Origin: Pseudomonas putida | GTDB taxonomy: Bacteria > Pseudomonadota > Gammaproteobacteria > Pseudomonadales > Pseudomonadaceae | Length of the DNA stretch: 64,000 nucleotides | Direction of reading: 5' to 3' | Assembly: GCF_028682175.1 (NCBI RefSeq) | Contig: NZ_JANHKS010000002.1 | Location: 1 to 64,000, forward strand | Shown here: positions 37,284 to 46,096 of the stretch, one piece after another | Layout of the letters: the number at the start of each line of letters is the position of its first letter | How positions within the stretch are numbered: the first letter of the stretch is position 1 | The notes under the pieces: generated by a model | What the model saw: the letters and a program-made list of their open reading frames with translations, nothing else | Database searches by the model: none | What the model was told of the DNA's origin: nothing | Translations under genes and position numbers: made by a program

Positions 37284-38606
37284 TCAGGGCTCGACTCCTT
37301 CCAGTGCATTGCCCACCGTCTCGATCAACAGATCGGCATGTTCGCGCTCGAAGGCCAGTAACGGCCGGATCTTGAGAATGTTTTCCAGAGGGCCGGCGGC
37401 GCTGATCAGCACACCCTGCTCGCGCATGGCGTTGACCACCTTGCGCGTCTGCGCCGCTGCCGGCTGCTTGCTGGCTCGATCGGTGACCAGTTCCACCCCG
37501 AGAAACAGCCCGGCCCCGCGCACGTCGCCGATGATCGGATAACGCTCGGCCAACTGACGCAGCCCTGTCAGCAGGTACTGGCCCATCTCATGGGAGCGGC
37601 TCTGCAACTGCTCGTCGCGGATCACGTCCAGCACCGCCTGGCCTGCGGCGCAGGACACCGGATTGCCGCCAAAGGTGTTGAAGTAGCGCATGTTCTTGCC
37701 GAAGTGATCGACCACCTCCGCCCGCCCTACCAGCCCGGCAATAGGCTGGCCGTTGCCCATGGGTTTGCCCAGGGTCACGATGTCCGGCTGCACGCCGTGG
37801 CGCTGGAAGCCCCACATGTTCAGGCCCGTACGGGCAAAGCCGGACTGGACCTCATCGGCGATGTACAGCAGCCCCTCGGCCTGGGCCAGCGCGATGCCCT
37901 GGGCGAGAAATCCCGCAGGTTCGGCCAGCACACCGTCACTGGCAAAGATGCCGTCGAGCAGGATCGCCGCCGGACGAATGCCCTGGGCGCGCATGTCCTC
38001 GATGGCCGCCTGCACATCGGCGGCAAACACCTGCGCGACATTCTCGGCTCCCAGGCGATACGCATCCGGCGCACGCACCGTTCGCACGTGGGGCGGCAAC
38101 ACCATGGCAGGCCCCAGTGAAGGCGAGAGTTCAGCGATATCCCCGGTCACCCCGTGATAGGCGAACCGGGTGATGATGACCCCGGTGCCGCCCGTGAACT
38201 GCCGGGCGATGCGCAGGGCCAGGTCGTTGGCCTCGCTGCCGGTGCAGGTGAACATCACCCGCTGCAAGTGCTCGGGAAAGGTGCCCAGCAACTGCTCGGC
38301 GTAGTCGATAATGCCTTCCTGCAGATAACGGGTGTGGGTATTGAGCTGGGCGGCCTGGCGGGCAATGGCTTCCACCACTCGGGGATGGCAGTGGCCCAGG
38401 GACGCCACATTGTTATAGGCGTCCAGATAGCGCCGCCCCTGATCGTCATACAGCCACACGCCCTCGCCGCGCACCGTGTGCAGCGGATGCTCGTAGAACA
38501 GCCGGTACGCCGTGCCCAGCACCTGGCTCCGGCGTTCGATGAGCTGCCTTTCGTGCTCCGAAAGACGCTCGGCATCGCCTGCGGTAAATCCGTTGATCAT
38601 GCTCAT
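37284..38606 (-). CDS. Class III PLP enzyme, probable amino-alcohol-phosphate phospho-lyase
   Basis: A 440-aa PLP enzyme of the class III aminotransferase fold. PLP lysine K281 lies in VTLGKPMGNGQP and the pyridine-binding Asp is D251 in ADEVQSGF. The N-terminal region (YLDAYNNVASLGHCHP, NTHTRYLQEGI) resembles human AGXT2L1/AGXT2L2, which are phospho-lyases for phosphoethanolamine and 5-phosphohydroxylysine. Its ATG overlaps the stop of a kinase gene (ATGA). A phosphorylate-then-eliminate pathway giving an aldehyde, ammonia and phosphate is the best reading. An ordinary aminotransferase remains possible. Confidence 0.83.
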   Translation of the reverse strand: MSMINGFTAGDAERLSEHERQLIERRSQVLGTAYRLFYEHPLHTVRGEGVWLYDDQGRRYLDAYNNVASLGHCHPRVVEAIARQAAQLNTHTRYLQEGIIDYAEQLLGTFPEHLQRVMFTCTGSEANDLALRIARQFTGGTGVIITRFAYHGVTGDIAELSPSLGPAMVLPPHVRTVRAPDAYRLGAENVAQVFAADVQAAIEDMRAQGIRPAAILLDGIFASDGVLAEPAGFLAQGIALAQAEGLLYIADEVQSGFARTGLNMWGFQRHGVQPDIVTLGKPMGNGQPIAGLVGRAEVVDHFGKNMRYFNTFGGNPVSCAAGQAVLDVIRDEQLQSRSHEMGQYLLTGLRQLAERYPIIGDVRGAGLFLGVELVTDRASKQPAAAQTRKVVNAMREQGVLISAAGPLENILKIRPLLAFEREHADLLIETVGNALEGVEP

Positions 38607-39670
38607 GGGCTCACCTTCTGCCGGCATGCGGCAACTATTCTGTCGTGGATCTGGGCGTCGGACACCTCGGCCAGCCCCATCAGGCTGTCCCGGGCACGGT
38701 ACGAATTGCGCAGGATGTACTCGCGGTTATCCGGGTGCAGGTCCGCCCGCCAGAAGTTGATGCACAGCGACAGCGCTAGGCGCGTCGAGATCAGCACCGG
38801 CAGCAGTTCCAGCTCGTCGATGCCCAGCGGATTGACCCGATGATAGGCGCCGATCATGTCCAGTGCCGGCTCCAGCACATCCCCCGCTCGCCCCAGCTGA
38901 TAGGACGCCGCGACCGCCAGGTCGTTGACCCGCGGCGCGTGAACCATGTCGCCGAAGTCCAGGATATTGCGCAGTACGTCTGGCTGATCCGGATCGACGA
39001 TGATGTTGTGCGGATTCATGTCGTTGTGAATCACCTGTTTTCTCAAACCGGAAAGCCTGGGCCGCGCCTGCTCTTCGAAGCCCTCGAGCCTGCGGCGAAC
39101 CTGGTCACGCAACGCGCCCTGCTCGATATGGGGCAACAGCGGCTGCATGCGTTCGGCGTGCTGCATGTCCCACAGCAGCACGTGCCCGGCGGCCGGGTGG
39201 TTGAAGCCTTCCAGAGCGATGTCGAAACGGGCCAGCGCGTGGCCCAGGTTCTGGCGAAACAGCGGCGAGGTGTGGCCTACGCGATGCAGCGGCAGGCCAT
39301 CGACAAACGACAGCAGCCTGACCAGCATGGGCTGACCGTCGATCTCGACCTTCTCCACGAACTCGCCGTTGAGCGAAGGGTAGACGCGTTGCACCGGCAG
39401 ATCGGGGTCGCGCTGCTCGATCAGGCGCATGGCCTGGTTGTGGAAGTCCACCACTTCGGGGCTTTCCAGAGGGTGGGACATCTTCAGCAGGCGCGACGAA
39501 CCATCGGCGAGCATGACCCGGAAATTCAGGTCGCGCTCGCCGCCCATTCTTTCCAGGCTCGCGCTCAGGCCATAGCATTGTCTGAGCACCTCAAGGACCT
39601 GCGCCTCGGTCACTTTCGCCGGGGCAGCCTGCAACAGACAGGCTTGCGTCAATACAGTATCGAGCGACAT
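38603..39670 (-). CDS. APH-family small-molecule kinase (hydroxylysine kinase-like)
   Basis: A 355-aa phosphotransferase with GGERDLNFRVMLADGSSRLL (nucleotide-binding region), the catalytic loop VIHNDMNPHNIIVD (about residue 220) and the metal site ILDFGDMVHAP. It belongs to the HYKK/AGPHD1 and homoserine-kinase-like group rather than to resistance enzymes. It is coupled to the phospho-lyase gene by a 4-nt overlap, so it probably makes that enzyme's phosphorylated amino-alcohol or hydroxylysine substrate (inference). A hairpin separates it from the upstream binding-protein gene. Confidence 0.82.
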   Translation of the reverse strand: MSLDTVLTQACLLQAAPAKVTEAQVLEVLRQCYGLSASLERMGGERDLNFRVMLADGSSRLLKMSHPLESPEVVDFHNQAMRLIEQRDPDLPVQRVYPSLNGEFVEKVEIDGQPMLVRLLSFVDGLPLHRVGHTSPLFRQNLGHALARFDIALEGFNHPAAGHVLLWDMQHAERMQPLLPHIEQGALRDQVRRRLEGFEEQARPRLSGLRKQVIHNDMNPHNIIVDPDQPDVLRNILDFGDMVHAPRVNDLAVAASYQLGRAGDVLEPALDMIGAYHRVNPLGIDELELLPVLISTRLALSLCINFWRADLHPDNREYILRNSYRARDSLMGLAEVSDAQIHDRIVAACRQKVSP

Positions 39671-39695
39671 CTTCTGGCTCCTCGCTCAGGTAATA

Positions 39696-39723
39696 CGGGC
39701 CTGCCTGCAACCACACAGGCCCG
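39696..39723 (-). terminator. Intercistronic hairpin after the binding-protein gene
   Basis: CGGGCCTG (39696-39703) pairs with CAGGCCCG (39716-39723) around a 12-nt loop, five nt after the binding-protein stop and ahead of the kinase gene. There is no long U tract. It may be a partial terminator or mRNA-stabilising hairpin, as is common after abundant binding-protein genes. Confidence 0.55.
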
Positions 39724-39728
39724 CTGCA

Positions 39729-40769
39729 TCATTTGTTGGCCCAGGCAGTGAAGCGCTCTTCCAGGTCTTCGCCGTGATCGATCCAGAACTCCGCGTCGGT
39801 GGCCCGGGCGTTCTGCAGGTTTTCAGGTGAGGTCGGCAGCTTCTTGCCCACCGCAGCATCGACCAGCGGCACCGCGTTCTTGTTGCTTGGCCCGTAGGGA
39901 ATCGTCTCCACGAAATTTTTCTGCTGCACAGGCTCGCTGGCGAACGCAATGAACGTCTCGGCCAGCGCCTTGTTCGGCGAGCCTTTAACGATGGCCCAAT
40001 GGTCCAGGTCATACAGGCTGCCGTTCCACTGCATCGCGAACGACTGGCCGTCATTCTGCGCCGAAGTCACACGGCCGTTGTACGCCGAGGTCATGACCAC
40101 GTCACCTGCTGCCAGCCACTGCAACGGCTGGGCGCCGGACTCCCACCACTGGATGTCGGGCTTGATCTGGTCCAGCTTGCGAAACGCCCGCTGAACGCCT
40201 TCCTCGGTGCCGAGCACCTTGTACAGGTCTTCCTTGGCGACACCATCGGCCAGCAGCGCGAACTCAAGGCTGAACTTGGCGCCACGGCGCAGGCCGCGCT
40301 TGCCCGGATATTTCTTCACATCCCAGAAATCGGCCCAGCTCTGGGGTGCATTCTTGAACTTTCTGGGGTCGTACGTCAGTACGGTAGACCAGATGAAAAT
40401 GCCGATCCCGCAATCACTGACGGCGGCGGGGAGAAAATCCTCTTTCTTGCCGATGCGCGACCAGTCCAGCGGCTCGAACAGGCCTTCGCTGCAACCGCGC
40501 AGCAGTTCCGGGGTTTCGACTTCGACGACGTCCCAACTGGTCTTGCCGGTGTCGGCCATGACCCGGATCTTGGCCATCTCGCCGTTGTAGTCATCGGCGG
40601 TGATCGCGACACCCTTTTGCGCGGTGAACGGCGCGTAGAACGTCTTCTCCTGCGCCTGGCGGTTGTTGCCGCCAAAGGAAACCACGGTGAGTTTTTCGGC
40701 GGCGCTCGCGCTGCCTGTGAGCGCGGTAAGCGCGGTGAGTGTCAGTACAGCTGCAAACTTTTTGTTCAT
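39729..40769 (-). CDS. Periplasmic binding protein, spermidine/putrescine (PotD/F) type
   Basis: A 346-aa extracellular solute-binding protein with a signal peptide (VLTLTALTALTGSASA). It has lobe motifs LTVVSFGGNNRQAQEK, DVVEVETPELLRGC and YFPGK-like KYPGKRGLRRGA. ATG 40769 follows GGAGAG. Such proteins bind polyamines, amino-alcohols or related cations. No permease or ATPase gene is in the cluster, so it must share a transporter encoded elsewhere. Its linkage to the kinase and lyase suggests it captures their substrate (inference). Confidence 0.85.
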   Translation of the reverse strand: MNKKFAAVLTLTALTALTGSASAAEKLTVVSFGGNNRQAQEKTFYAPFTAQKGVAITADDYNGEMAKIRVMADTGKTSWDVVEVETPELLRGCSEGLFEPLDWSRIGKKEDFLPAAVSDCGIGIFIWSTVLTYDPRKFKNAPQSWADFWDVKKYPGKRGLRRGAKFSLEFALLADGVAKEDLYKVLGTEEGVQRAFRKLDQIKPDIQWWESGAQPLQWLAAGDVVMTSAYNGRVTSAQNDGQSFAMQWNGSLYDLDHWAIVKGSPNKALAETFIAFASEPVQQKNFVETIPYGPSNKNAVPLVDAAVGKKLPTSPENLQNARATDAEFWIDHGEDLEERFTAWANK

Positions 40770-40930
40770 GCGTCTCTCCACATTCGCTACGTGCGTTAGC
40801 GGCAGCTTTAAGGATGGCAGGTCGTTTTTTGTTTTTGGCAGCGGTGTAGCGGTCAGCGCCGGGCGTCGAGCGTCCGGTGGCTGGCGTCAGGGATGAGCCT
40901 GGGCGCGGCTCATTAGTACCATATTTGGAA

Positions 40931-40944
40931 TATGATGCATCATA
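40931..40944. promoter_or_regulatory. Perfect 14-bp palindrome, candidate GntR operator
   Basis: TATGATGCATCATA is a perfect palindrome in the AT-rich gap between the binding-protein gene and the SDR-GntR pair. FCD-type GntR regulators bind short palindromes of this kind, and such a gene is encoded just downstream. It lies 53 bp before the SDR start. Confidence 0.55.
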
Positions 40945-40996
40945 ATTTTTTGTGGTGTAGGCTGAGCCCTGCAATCCACTTCCAGGAGGCGCGACT

Positions 40997-41731
40997 ATGA
41001 CCGGGCAACGAACACTGCTTCTGACAGGCGCAAGCCGCGGTATCGGGCATGCGACGGTGAAACATTTCAACGCGGCGGGCTGGCGGGTCTTCACCGCTTC
41101 CCGGCAGGACTGGACCGGAGGTTGTCCGTGGGCCGAGGGGCTGCTAAACCATATTCATCTGGATCTGGAAGACATCGACGAGGTGCGCCGCAGCCTTCCG
41201 CTGATCCGCGAAAAGCTCGGTGGCCGGCTGGATGCGCTGGTCAACAACGCAGGTATTTCGCCCAAGGGCGAGAACGGTTCACGGCTGGGCGTGCTGGAGT
41301 CCGACTACGCGACCTGGCTTCGGGTATTCAACGTGAACCTGTTCTCCACCGCGCTGCTCGCCCAGGGCCTGTTCGATGAACTCAAGGCGGCCCAGGGCTC
41401 GGTCATCAACGTGACGTCGATTGCAGGCTCGCGAGTGCACCCGTTTGCCGGGGTCGCCTACGCCTGCTCCAAAGCCGGGCTCGCGGCGCTGACCCGGGAA
41501 ATGGCCCACGATTTCGGCCCCCATGGCGTGCGGGTCAACGCCATTGCGCCGGGTGAAATCGAAACCTCGATTCTGTCGGCGGGCACCGAGCTGATCGTCG
41601 AGCGTGACATCCCCATGCATCGCCTGGGCAGGCCGGAGGAAGTCGCCTCGCTGGTGCATTTCCTCTGCACCAACGGCGCGGGGTACATCAATGGCGCGGA
41701 AATCCACGTCAATGGCGGCCAGCACGTGTAA
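40997..41731 (+). CDS. SDR family oxidoreductase
   Basis: A 244-aa short-chain dehydrogenase with TGASRGIGHATVKHF at the N-terminus, NNAGIS, the catalytic Ser and YACSKAG, and GAEIHVNGGQ near the end. A strong AGGAGG precedes the ATG. It is divergent from the binding-protein gene and followed by the GntR gene. It may oxidise an alcohol or hydroxy acid of the same pathway; the substrate is not evident. Confidence 0.86.
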   Translation: MTGQRTLLLTGASRGIGHATVKHFNAAGWRVFTASRQDWTGGCPWAEGLLNHIHLDLEDIDEVRRSLPLIREKLGGRLDALVNNAGISPKGENGSRLGVLESDYATWLRVFNVNLFSTALLAQGLFDELKAAQGSVINVTSIAGSRVHPFAGVAYACSKAGLAALTREMAHDFGPHGVRVNAIAPGEIETSILSAGTELIVERDIPMHRLGRPEEVASLVHFLCTNGAGYINGAEIHVNGGQHV

Positions 41732-41798
41732 GGCGCTGGAAATCCCGGCCGGAAACTCCCATCATTCAGGCCGGGCATCTGCCGTGAACGAGCAATAC

Positions 41799-42479
41799 AT
41801 GAGCCACCCCTACCCCATCCAGACCCTCAAACACGCCTACCTTGGCAGCGGGATCTACGAGCTGCTGCGTGAATCGCTGATCACCGGGCGCTTTCAGCCC
41901 AACGACCGCCTGCGCATTCGCGATCTGGCCGAGCAACTGGGCACCAGCGTGACCCCGGTACGCGATGCGATCCTGCAACTGGCCAAGGAACAAGCGCTGA
42001 TCCTGAAAACGCCGCGGGACATTCGCGTGCCCATGCTCACCGTGGCGCAATATGCCGAGATTCGCAGCATCCGCCTGGCGCTGGAGGGCCTGGCCGCAGA
42101 AACTGCCGCCAGCCTCGTCAGCGATGCCGAGCTGATCGATCTGCAAGCCTGCATCGACACAAATATCGCGGCGATCAACGCCCAGGATCTGCCGGCGGCT
42201 CTCAAGAGCAACCAGGAATTTCACTACGCCCTGACCCGCATCGCCCGCATGCCGGTACTGGCGGGCATGCTGGACAGCCTGTGGATGCGCACCGGCCCCT
42301 TGATCGCCCAGGCCTACGCAAGCTTCAACGAACGCATGGCCATCGATCATCACTGGGAAGTGCTCGACGCGCTCAAGCGCCGGGACGGACCGGCGGCACG
42401 TGCGGCGATCTGTTGCGACATACTGGACGGCAACCAGAAGATGGTGGAATACCTGCAAGCGGGTGAAGCCAATACCTAG
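41799..42479 (+). CDS. GntR family transcriptional regulator (FCD type)
   Basis: A 226-aa regulator with a winged helix (YELLRESLITGRFQPNDRLR, then RDLAEQLGTSVTPVRDAI) and an all-helical FCD effector domain (EIRSIRLALEGLAAETAA, NQEFHYALTRIA). The start at ATG 41799 is preferred; a GTG at 41784 is open. FCD regulators usually repress catabolic genes until an organic-acid or amino-acid ligand binds. It lies 67 nt after the SDR gene and probably acts at the palindrome at 40931. It overlaps convergent trmK by 4 nt. Confidence 0.88.
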   Translation: MSHPYPIQTLKHAYLGSGIYELLRESLITGRFQPNDRLRIRDLAEQLGTSVTPVRDAILQLAKEQALILKTPRDIRVPMLTVAQYAEIRSIRLALEGLAAETAASLVSDAELIDLQACIDTNIAAINAQDLPAALKSNQEFHYALTRIARMPVLAGMLDSLWMRTGPLIAQAYASFNERMAIDHHWEVLDALKRRDGPAARAAICCDILDGNQKMVEYLQAGEANT

Positions 42480-43168
42480 GCCAGGAGTTCAGTGATCCAC
42501 TGAATCTGGCGGGTCAGTTCCTGGACTTTCTGTTCGGGAACGGCCTGGGCGCGGGCGAATTGAGCGAGGGTGCGCTGCTTGAGGCGCAACATGCGCTGCC
42601 ACTTGAGCAGGAAATCGGCGCTGCGCAGTTGCATCTGCAGTGGGCCGAAGTAGAGTTCGCGGTCGCTGTAGGTTACGGGCCCCGAGGGTTCGGCGACGAT
42701 GATCTCGTAGAAGAAGCGATTCTCGTGCAGCACCTGCTCGGCCACGATGCGATAACCCTGGGCCATCAACCAGAGGCGCAGCGGCTGCTCGCCGCCGTTG
42801 GGTTGCAGGATTAGCAGTTCCCGGCCATTGAGGCGTGCATGATCCTGTTCGAGGATGTCGCGAATGGTCTCGCCGCCCATGCCGCACAGGGTGATCGCGG
42901 TGATTGCATCCTGTGATTCGATGGCCGCCAGACCGCTGGCCAGACGCACGGTGATCTGCTGTTCCAGGCCGTTGTCACGCACAGTGCGCTGCGCGGCGTG
43001 ATAGGGCGTCAACGCCACCTCACCCGCCACCGCCGTCGATATCACGCCACGCTTGACCAGCGCCACCGGCAGATAGCCATGGTCCGAGCCGATATCCGCC
43101 AACCGCGCGCCCGCCGGCACATAGGCCGCGACACGCTCAAGGCGCATGGACAATGTCTGTTCGTTCAA
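42476..43168 (-). CDS. trmK: tRNA (adenine(22)-N(1))-methyltransferase TrmK
   Basis: A 230-aa SAM-dependent methyltransferase. It has motif I RLADIGSDHGYLPVALV, then the family segments ITLCGMGGETIRDIL and LQPNGGEQPLRLWLMAQGY, and a C-terminal helical domain. TrmK makes m1A22 in tRNA. It starts at TTG 43168, with GAGGA seven nt upstream; the next ATG (43147) has no Shine-Dalgarno, and the open frame beyond runs through the REP array. It is monocistronic. Confidence 0.88.
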   Translation of the reverse strand: MNEQTLSMRLERVAAYVPAGARLADIGSDHGYLPVALVKRGVISTAVAGEVALTPYHAAQRTVRDNGLEQQITVRLASGLAAIESQDAITAITLCGMGGETIRDILEQDHARLNGRELLILQPNGGEQPLRLWLMAQGYRIVAEQVLHENRFFYEIIVAEPSGPVTYSDRELYFGPLQMQLRSADFLLKWQRMLRLKQRTLAQFARAQAVPEQKVQELTRQIQWITELLA

Positions 43169-43285
43169 CCGCCGTTCCTCAACCCACACCACCGGCACCC
43201 ACCACCGGATCGGGCCGCGATTGTGCCGGGCACATCCCTGGACAGCAAGCCGGACACACCTCCCCACGGCGTCGACCTTGCGGAC

Positions 43286-43856
43286 GCCCCCGCCGGCAAG
43301 CCGTGCTGCTACGGACGGATGCGCGACACAAATCTCCAACACACCCCACACCCCGTAGCAGCCGGGCTTGCCCGCGGGAGCGATCTTCAGGGCGCCGACG
43401 CCGGCAAGCCGGACTGCTACGGACGGATGTGAGGCACAAATCTCCAACACACCCCACACCCCGTAGCAGCCGGGCTTGCCCGCGGGAGCGGTTCTGAAAA
43501 CGCCCCCGCCGGCAAGCCGTGCTGCTACGGACGGATGGGCGACACAAATCTCCAACACACCCCACACCCCGTAGCAGCCGGGCTTGCCCGCGGGAGCGAT
43601 CTTGCGGACGCCCCCGCCGGCAAGCCGTGCTGCTACGGACCGGATGCGAATCACAAATCACACGCACACCCGATCCTCACGTAGCAGTCCGGCTTGCCGG
43701 CGATGGCGATTCTGAAAACGCCCCCGCCGGCAAGCCGTGCTGCTACGGACGGATGCGCGACACAAATCTCCAACACACCCCACACCCCGTAGCAGCCGGG
43801 CTTGCCCGCGGGAGCGATCTTCAGGGCGCCGACGCCGGCAAGCCGAACGGCTACGG
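43286..43856. repeat. Tandem REP family B array with 108-bp period
   Basis: After an initial reverse REP (43286-43314), forward cores begin at 43354, 43462, 43570, 43680 and 43788, so the spacing is 108, 108, 110 and 108 bp. Each unit holds a forward REP, a reverse REP and a linker with ACAAATCTCCAACACACCCC. The fourth unit has a diverged linker. The array fills the gap between trmK and the agmatine operon; 43169-43285 shows nothing else. Confidence 0.92.
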
Positions 43857-43863
43857 GCAGGGG

Positions 43864-44982
43864 CTAGCCCGGTTGATGACTGGTCACGCAATGTATCCCG
43901 CCGCCACCGGCGGCAATGGCGTCGATGTTGAGTTGCACCACTTCGCGGTTCGGGTAGAGCCGGGTCAGCAGGTCATAGGCTTTCTTGTCCGCCGCCTTGT
44001 CGCCAAATTCGGGAGCGATCACTGCGCCGTTGATGACGAAGTAATTGATGTACCCCGCCGCAAAATCCCCATTGCCCTTGTTGAACTTGCTTTTGCGCGG
44101 ATTGAGCGGCGGCGACACGGTGTGCACCTGCAGCGGACGTCCGTCGGCGTCGGTGGCGGCCTTGAGAATCTCAAGGTGCGCCAGGGTGACCTTGTGATCA
44201 TAGGACTCGGGGTCTGTGTCCAGGTTGGCAAGCACCACCCCGGGACTGATGAAGCGCGCATAAAAGTCCACATGAGCATCCGTGATGTCCTTGCCCTTGA
44301 TGCCCGGCAGCCAGATGATCTTGCGCAGCCCCAGCCGCTGCTTCAACTCCTTTTCGACGTCGGCCTTGCTCCAGTCAGGGTTGCGGTTGCTGTTGATCCA
44401 ACTGCTTTCAGTCATGATCCCAGTGCCGTGGCCATCGACCTCGATACCGCCACCCTCGCCCACCAGCTCGCTGCGCTGATAGCTGGCCTGGGCCTCACTG
44501 GCGACCCGCCGAGCGATCTTCGCATCCTTGCCGTGCTGCTGTTTGTCGCCCCAGCCGTTGAAGTTGAAATCCACCGCGCCCAGCGCGCCGTTGTCGTCCA
44601 CTACGAAGTTGGCGCTGATATCCCGCATCCAGATGTCATCCAGTGCGGCGGTCACGTAGGTGACGTTGGCGCTGCCGCAGTGCTCTTCTGCCAGGCTGCG
44701 CTCGCTTTCGCGGCAGAACACCGTGACCGGTTCGAAACGGGCGATGGCACGGGCAATACGTCCCAGCGCCGCCTGTACATCTTCAGTGAAGTCCTCCCAG
44801 ATCGCATCCTGCGCACCAAAAGCGATGAATGCCCGTTCGTGCTTTTCGCCTTCGTCGGGCATGAACCAGCGGCCCTGCCCCGCGGCCAGGAGCCTGGCCG
44901 GTGACAGGCCCAGGCCCATGACGGCGGCCCCCACGCTGGCAGCGACGGATACCTGTTTGATGAACTCTCGACGGGTCGGCAT
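43864..44982 (-). CDS. agu2A': Exported agmatine deiminase-family enzyme (Agu2A'-like)
   Basis: A 372-aa guanidine-modifying enzyme with a Tat-type signal: TRREFIKQ twin arginine, hydrophobic AASVGAAVMGLGL, then ARLLAAG. Catalytic features include IWMRDIS, EGGGIEVDGHG, TDAHVD and the nucleophile C365 in GGGGIHCVTSHQPG. It would convert agmatine to N-carbamoylputrescine in the periplasm. It is last in a four-gene operon whose order matches agu2ABCA' as I recall it from P. aeruginosa PA14. A good AGGAAG precedes the ATG. It ends next to the REP array. Confidence 0.88.
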   Translation of the reverse strand: MPTRREFIKQVSVAASVGAAVMGLGLSPARLLAAGQGRWFMPDEGEKHERAFIAFGAQDAIWEDFTEDVQAALGRIARAIARFEPVTVFCRESERSLAEEHCGSANVTYVTAALDDIWMRDISANFVVDDNGALGAVDFNFNGWGDKQQHGKDAKIARRVASEAQASYQRSELVGEGGGIEVDGHGTGIMTESSWINSNRNPDWSKADVEKELKQRLGLRKIIWLPGIKGKDITDAHVDFYARFISPGVVLANLDTDPESYDHKVTLAHLEILKAATDADGRPLQVHTVSPPLNPRKSKFNKGNGDFAAGYINYFVINGAVIAPEFGDKAADKKAYDLLTRLYPNREVVQLNIDAIAAGGGGIHCVTSHQPG

Positions 44983-44997
44983 GAATAGCTTCCTGAA

Positions 44998-46095
44998 TCA
45001 CTTTGCAGTTGCGGTTTTGAATTGTGTCCAGGTGCGCATGCGTGCCCGCATGTCGGCCTGGGGAATGTCTTTGCCCGGAATCAGGCGTTTATAGGTGGCT
45101 TCATCAAGATAGATGTCCGGGTTGTCGCGCATGGAAGCATCGACCATCGGCCGCGCCTTGGCGTTGGAGGTCGGGTAGCCGGTGAAATTGCTGATGGCGG
45201 CCATGTTCTCCGGGCGCATCACGAAGTTGATGAAAGCGTAGGCGTAGTCCGGATGCCGGGCGTCCACGGGAATGGCCATGGTGTCCATCCACACCGTGGT
45301 GCCCTCCCTGGGGATGCGGTACTGGAAGCGCGTAGTCTTGCCGGCGCTGTCCGAGGTGCGCTGGGCCTGGGTCATGTCGCCGCTATAACCCAGCGACAGG
45401 CACAGGTTGCCATTGACCAGATCGGTCACAGGCTGCGACTGGAACTTGCGAATGTAGGGCCGCAGCTTGCGCAGCAGGTCACTGGCGGCGGCGAGGTCTT
45501 CGCGCTTGCCGCTGCGTGGATCGCGGCCCAGGTAGTTGAGCACCACGGCCAGCACTTCGTCGGGGGAATCGATCATCGAGATCCCGCAATCGGCGAATTT
45601 CGCCGCCAGTTCCGGCTTGAACAACATGTCCAGGCTGTTGACCGGCGCATCGCTCATGCGCTGCTTGATCTGCTCGGCGTTGTAGGTCAGGCCGATGGTG
45701 CCCCAGGTGTAGGGTACCGTGGCCTGGCTCGAATGCTCGTAATGGTTGTGCAGCGCCTGCAAACCGGGCTCGATGTCGCCCAGCGCGGTGATCTTGCCCT
45801 GATCCAGCGGCTGCAGGCTGCCGGCGCGCATCAAACGCTCGGCCACGGTGTCGCCGGGAAAGATCAGGTCATAGCCACTGCCGCCGGCCAGCAGCTTGGC
45901 CTCCAGGGTTTCGCTGCCGTCCATCACGTCGTAGATCACCCGGATGCCGGTCTCAGTGGTGAAACGGGTGAGCGTGTCTTCGGCAAAATAGTCGGCCCAG
46001 TTGTACAGCCGCAGGATTTTCTCCTCGGCCTGAGCGGCGGGGATTGCGCAGGCCAGAGCCAGTGCGCCAAGCAAATATCGGCTAGCGATGCCCAT
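44998..46095 (-). CDS. agu2C: Periplasmic polyamine-binding protein (PotF/Agu2C-like)
   Basis: A 365-aa binding protein with a Sec signal peptide (LLGALALACAIPAAQA). PotF hallmarks are LRLYNWADYFAEDTL, DGSETLEAKLLAGGSGYDL, FPGDTVAERLM and VPYTWGTIGLTYN. It should bind agmatine or putrescine in the periplasm. AAGGAG lies six nt before the ATG. It lies 15 nt upstream of the exported deiminase gene and 1 nt after aguB, so the operon is tight. No permease is encoded with it. Confidence 0.9.
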   Translation of the reverse strand: MGIASRYLLGALALACAIPAAQAEEKILRLYNWADYFAEDTLTRFTTETGIRVIYDVMDGSETLEAKLLAGGSGYDLIFPGDTVAERLMRAGSLQPLDQGKITALGDIEPGLQALHNHYEHSSQATVPYTWGTIGLTYNAEQIKQRMSDAPVNSLDMLFKPELAAKFADCGISMIDSPDEVLAVVLNYLGRDPRSGKREDLAAASDLLRKLRPYIRKFQSQPVTDLVNGNLCLSLGYSGDMTQAQRTSDSAGKTTRFQYRIPREGTTVWMDTMAIPVDARHPDYAYAFINFVMRPENMAAISNFTGYPTSNAKARPMVDASMRDNPDIYLDEATYKRLIPGKDIPQADMRARMRTWTQFKTATAK

Positions 46096-46096
46096 G

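Noticed and set aside
43169..43654. A long N-terminal extension of TrmK through the REP array
   Set aside because: The extension is translated REP sequence; the TTG at 43168 has an ideal Shine-Dalgarno and gives the normal family length.
43169..43863. CRISPR array (regularly spaced repeats)
   Set aside because: The 108-bp units contain palindromic REP pairs and conserved linkers rather than short repeats with unique spacers, and there are no cas genes.
43519..44904. A 461-codon plus-strand frame crossing the REP array and the agmatine deiminase gene
   Set aside because: It begins inside repeats and is antisense to a well-supported Tat-exported enzyme.
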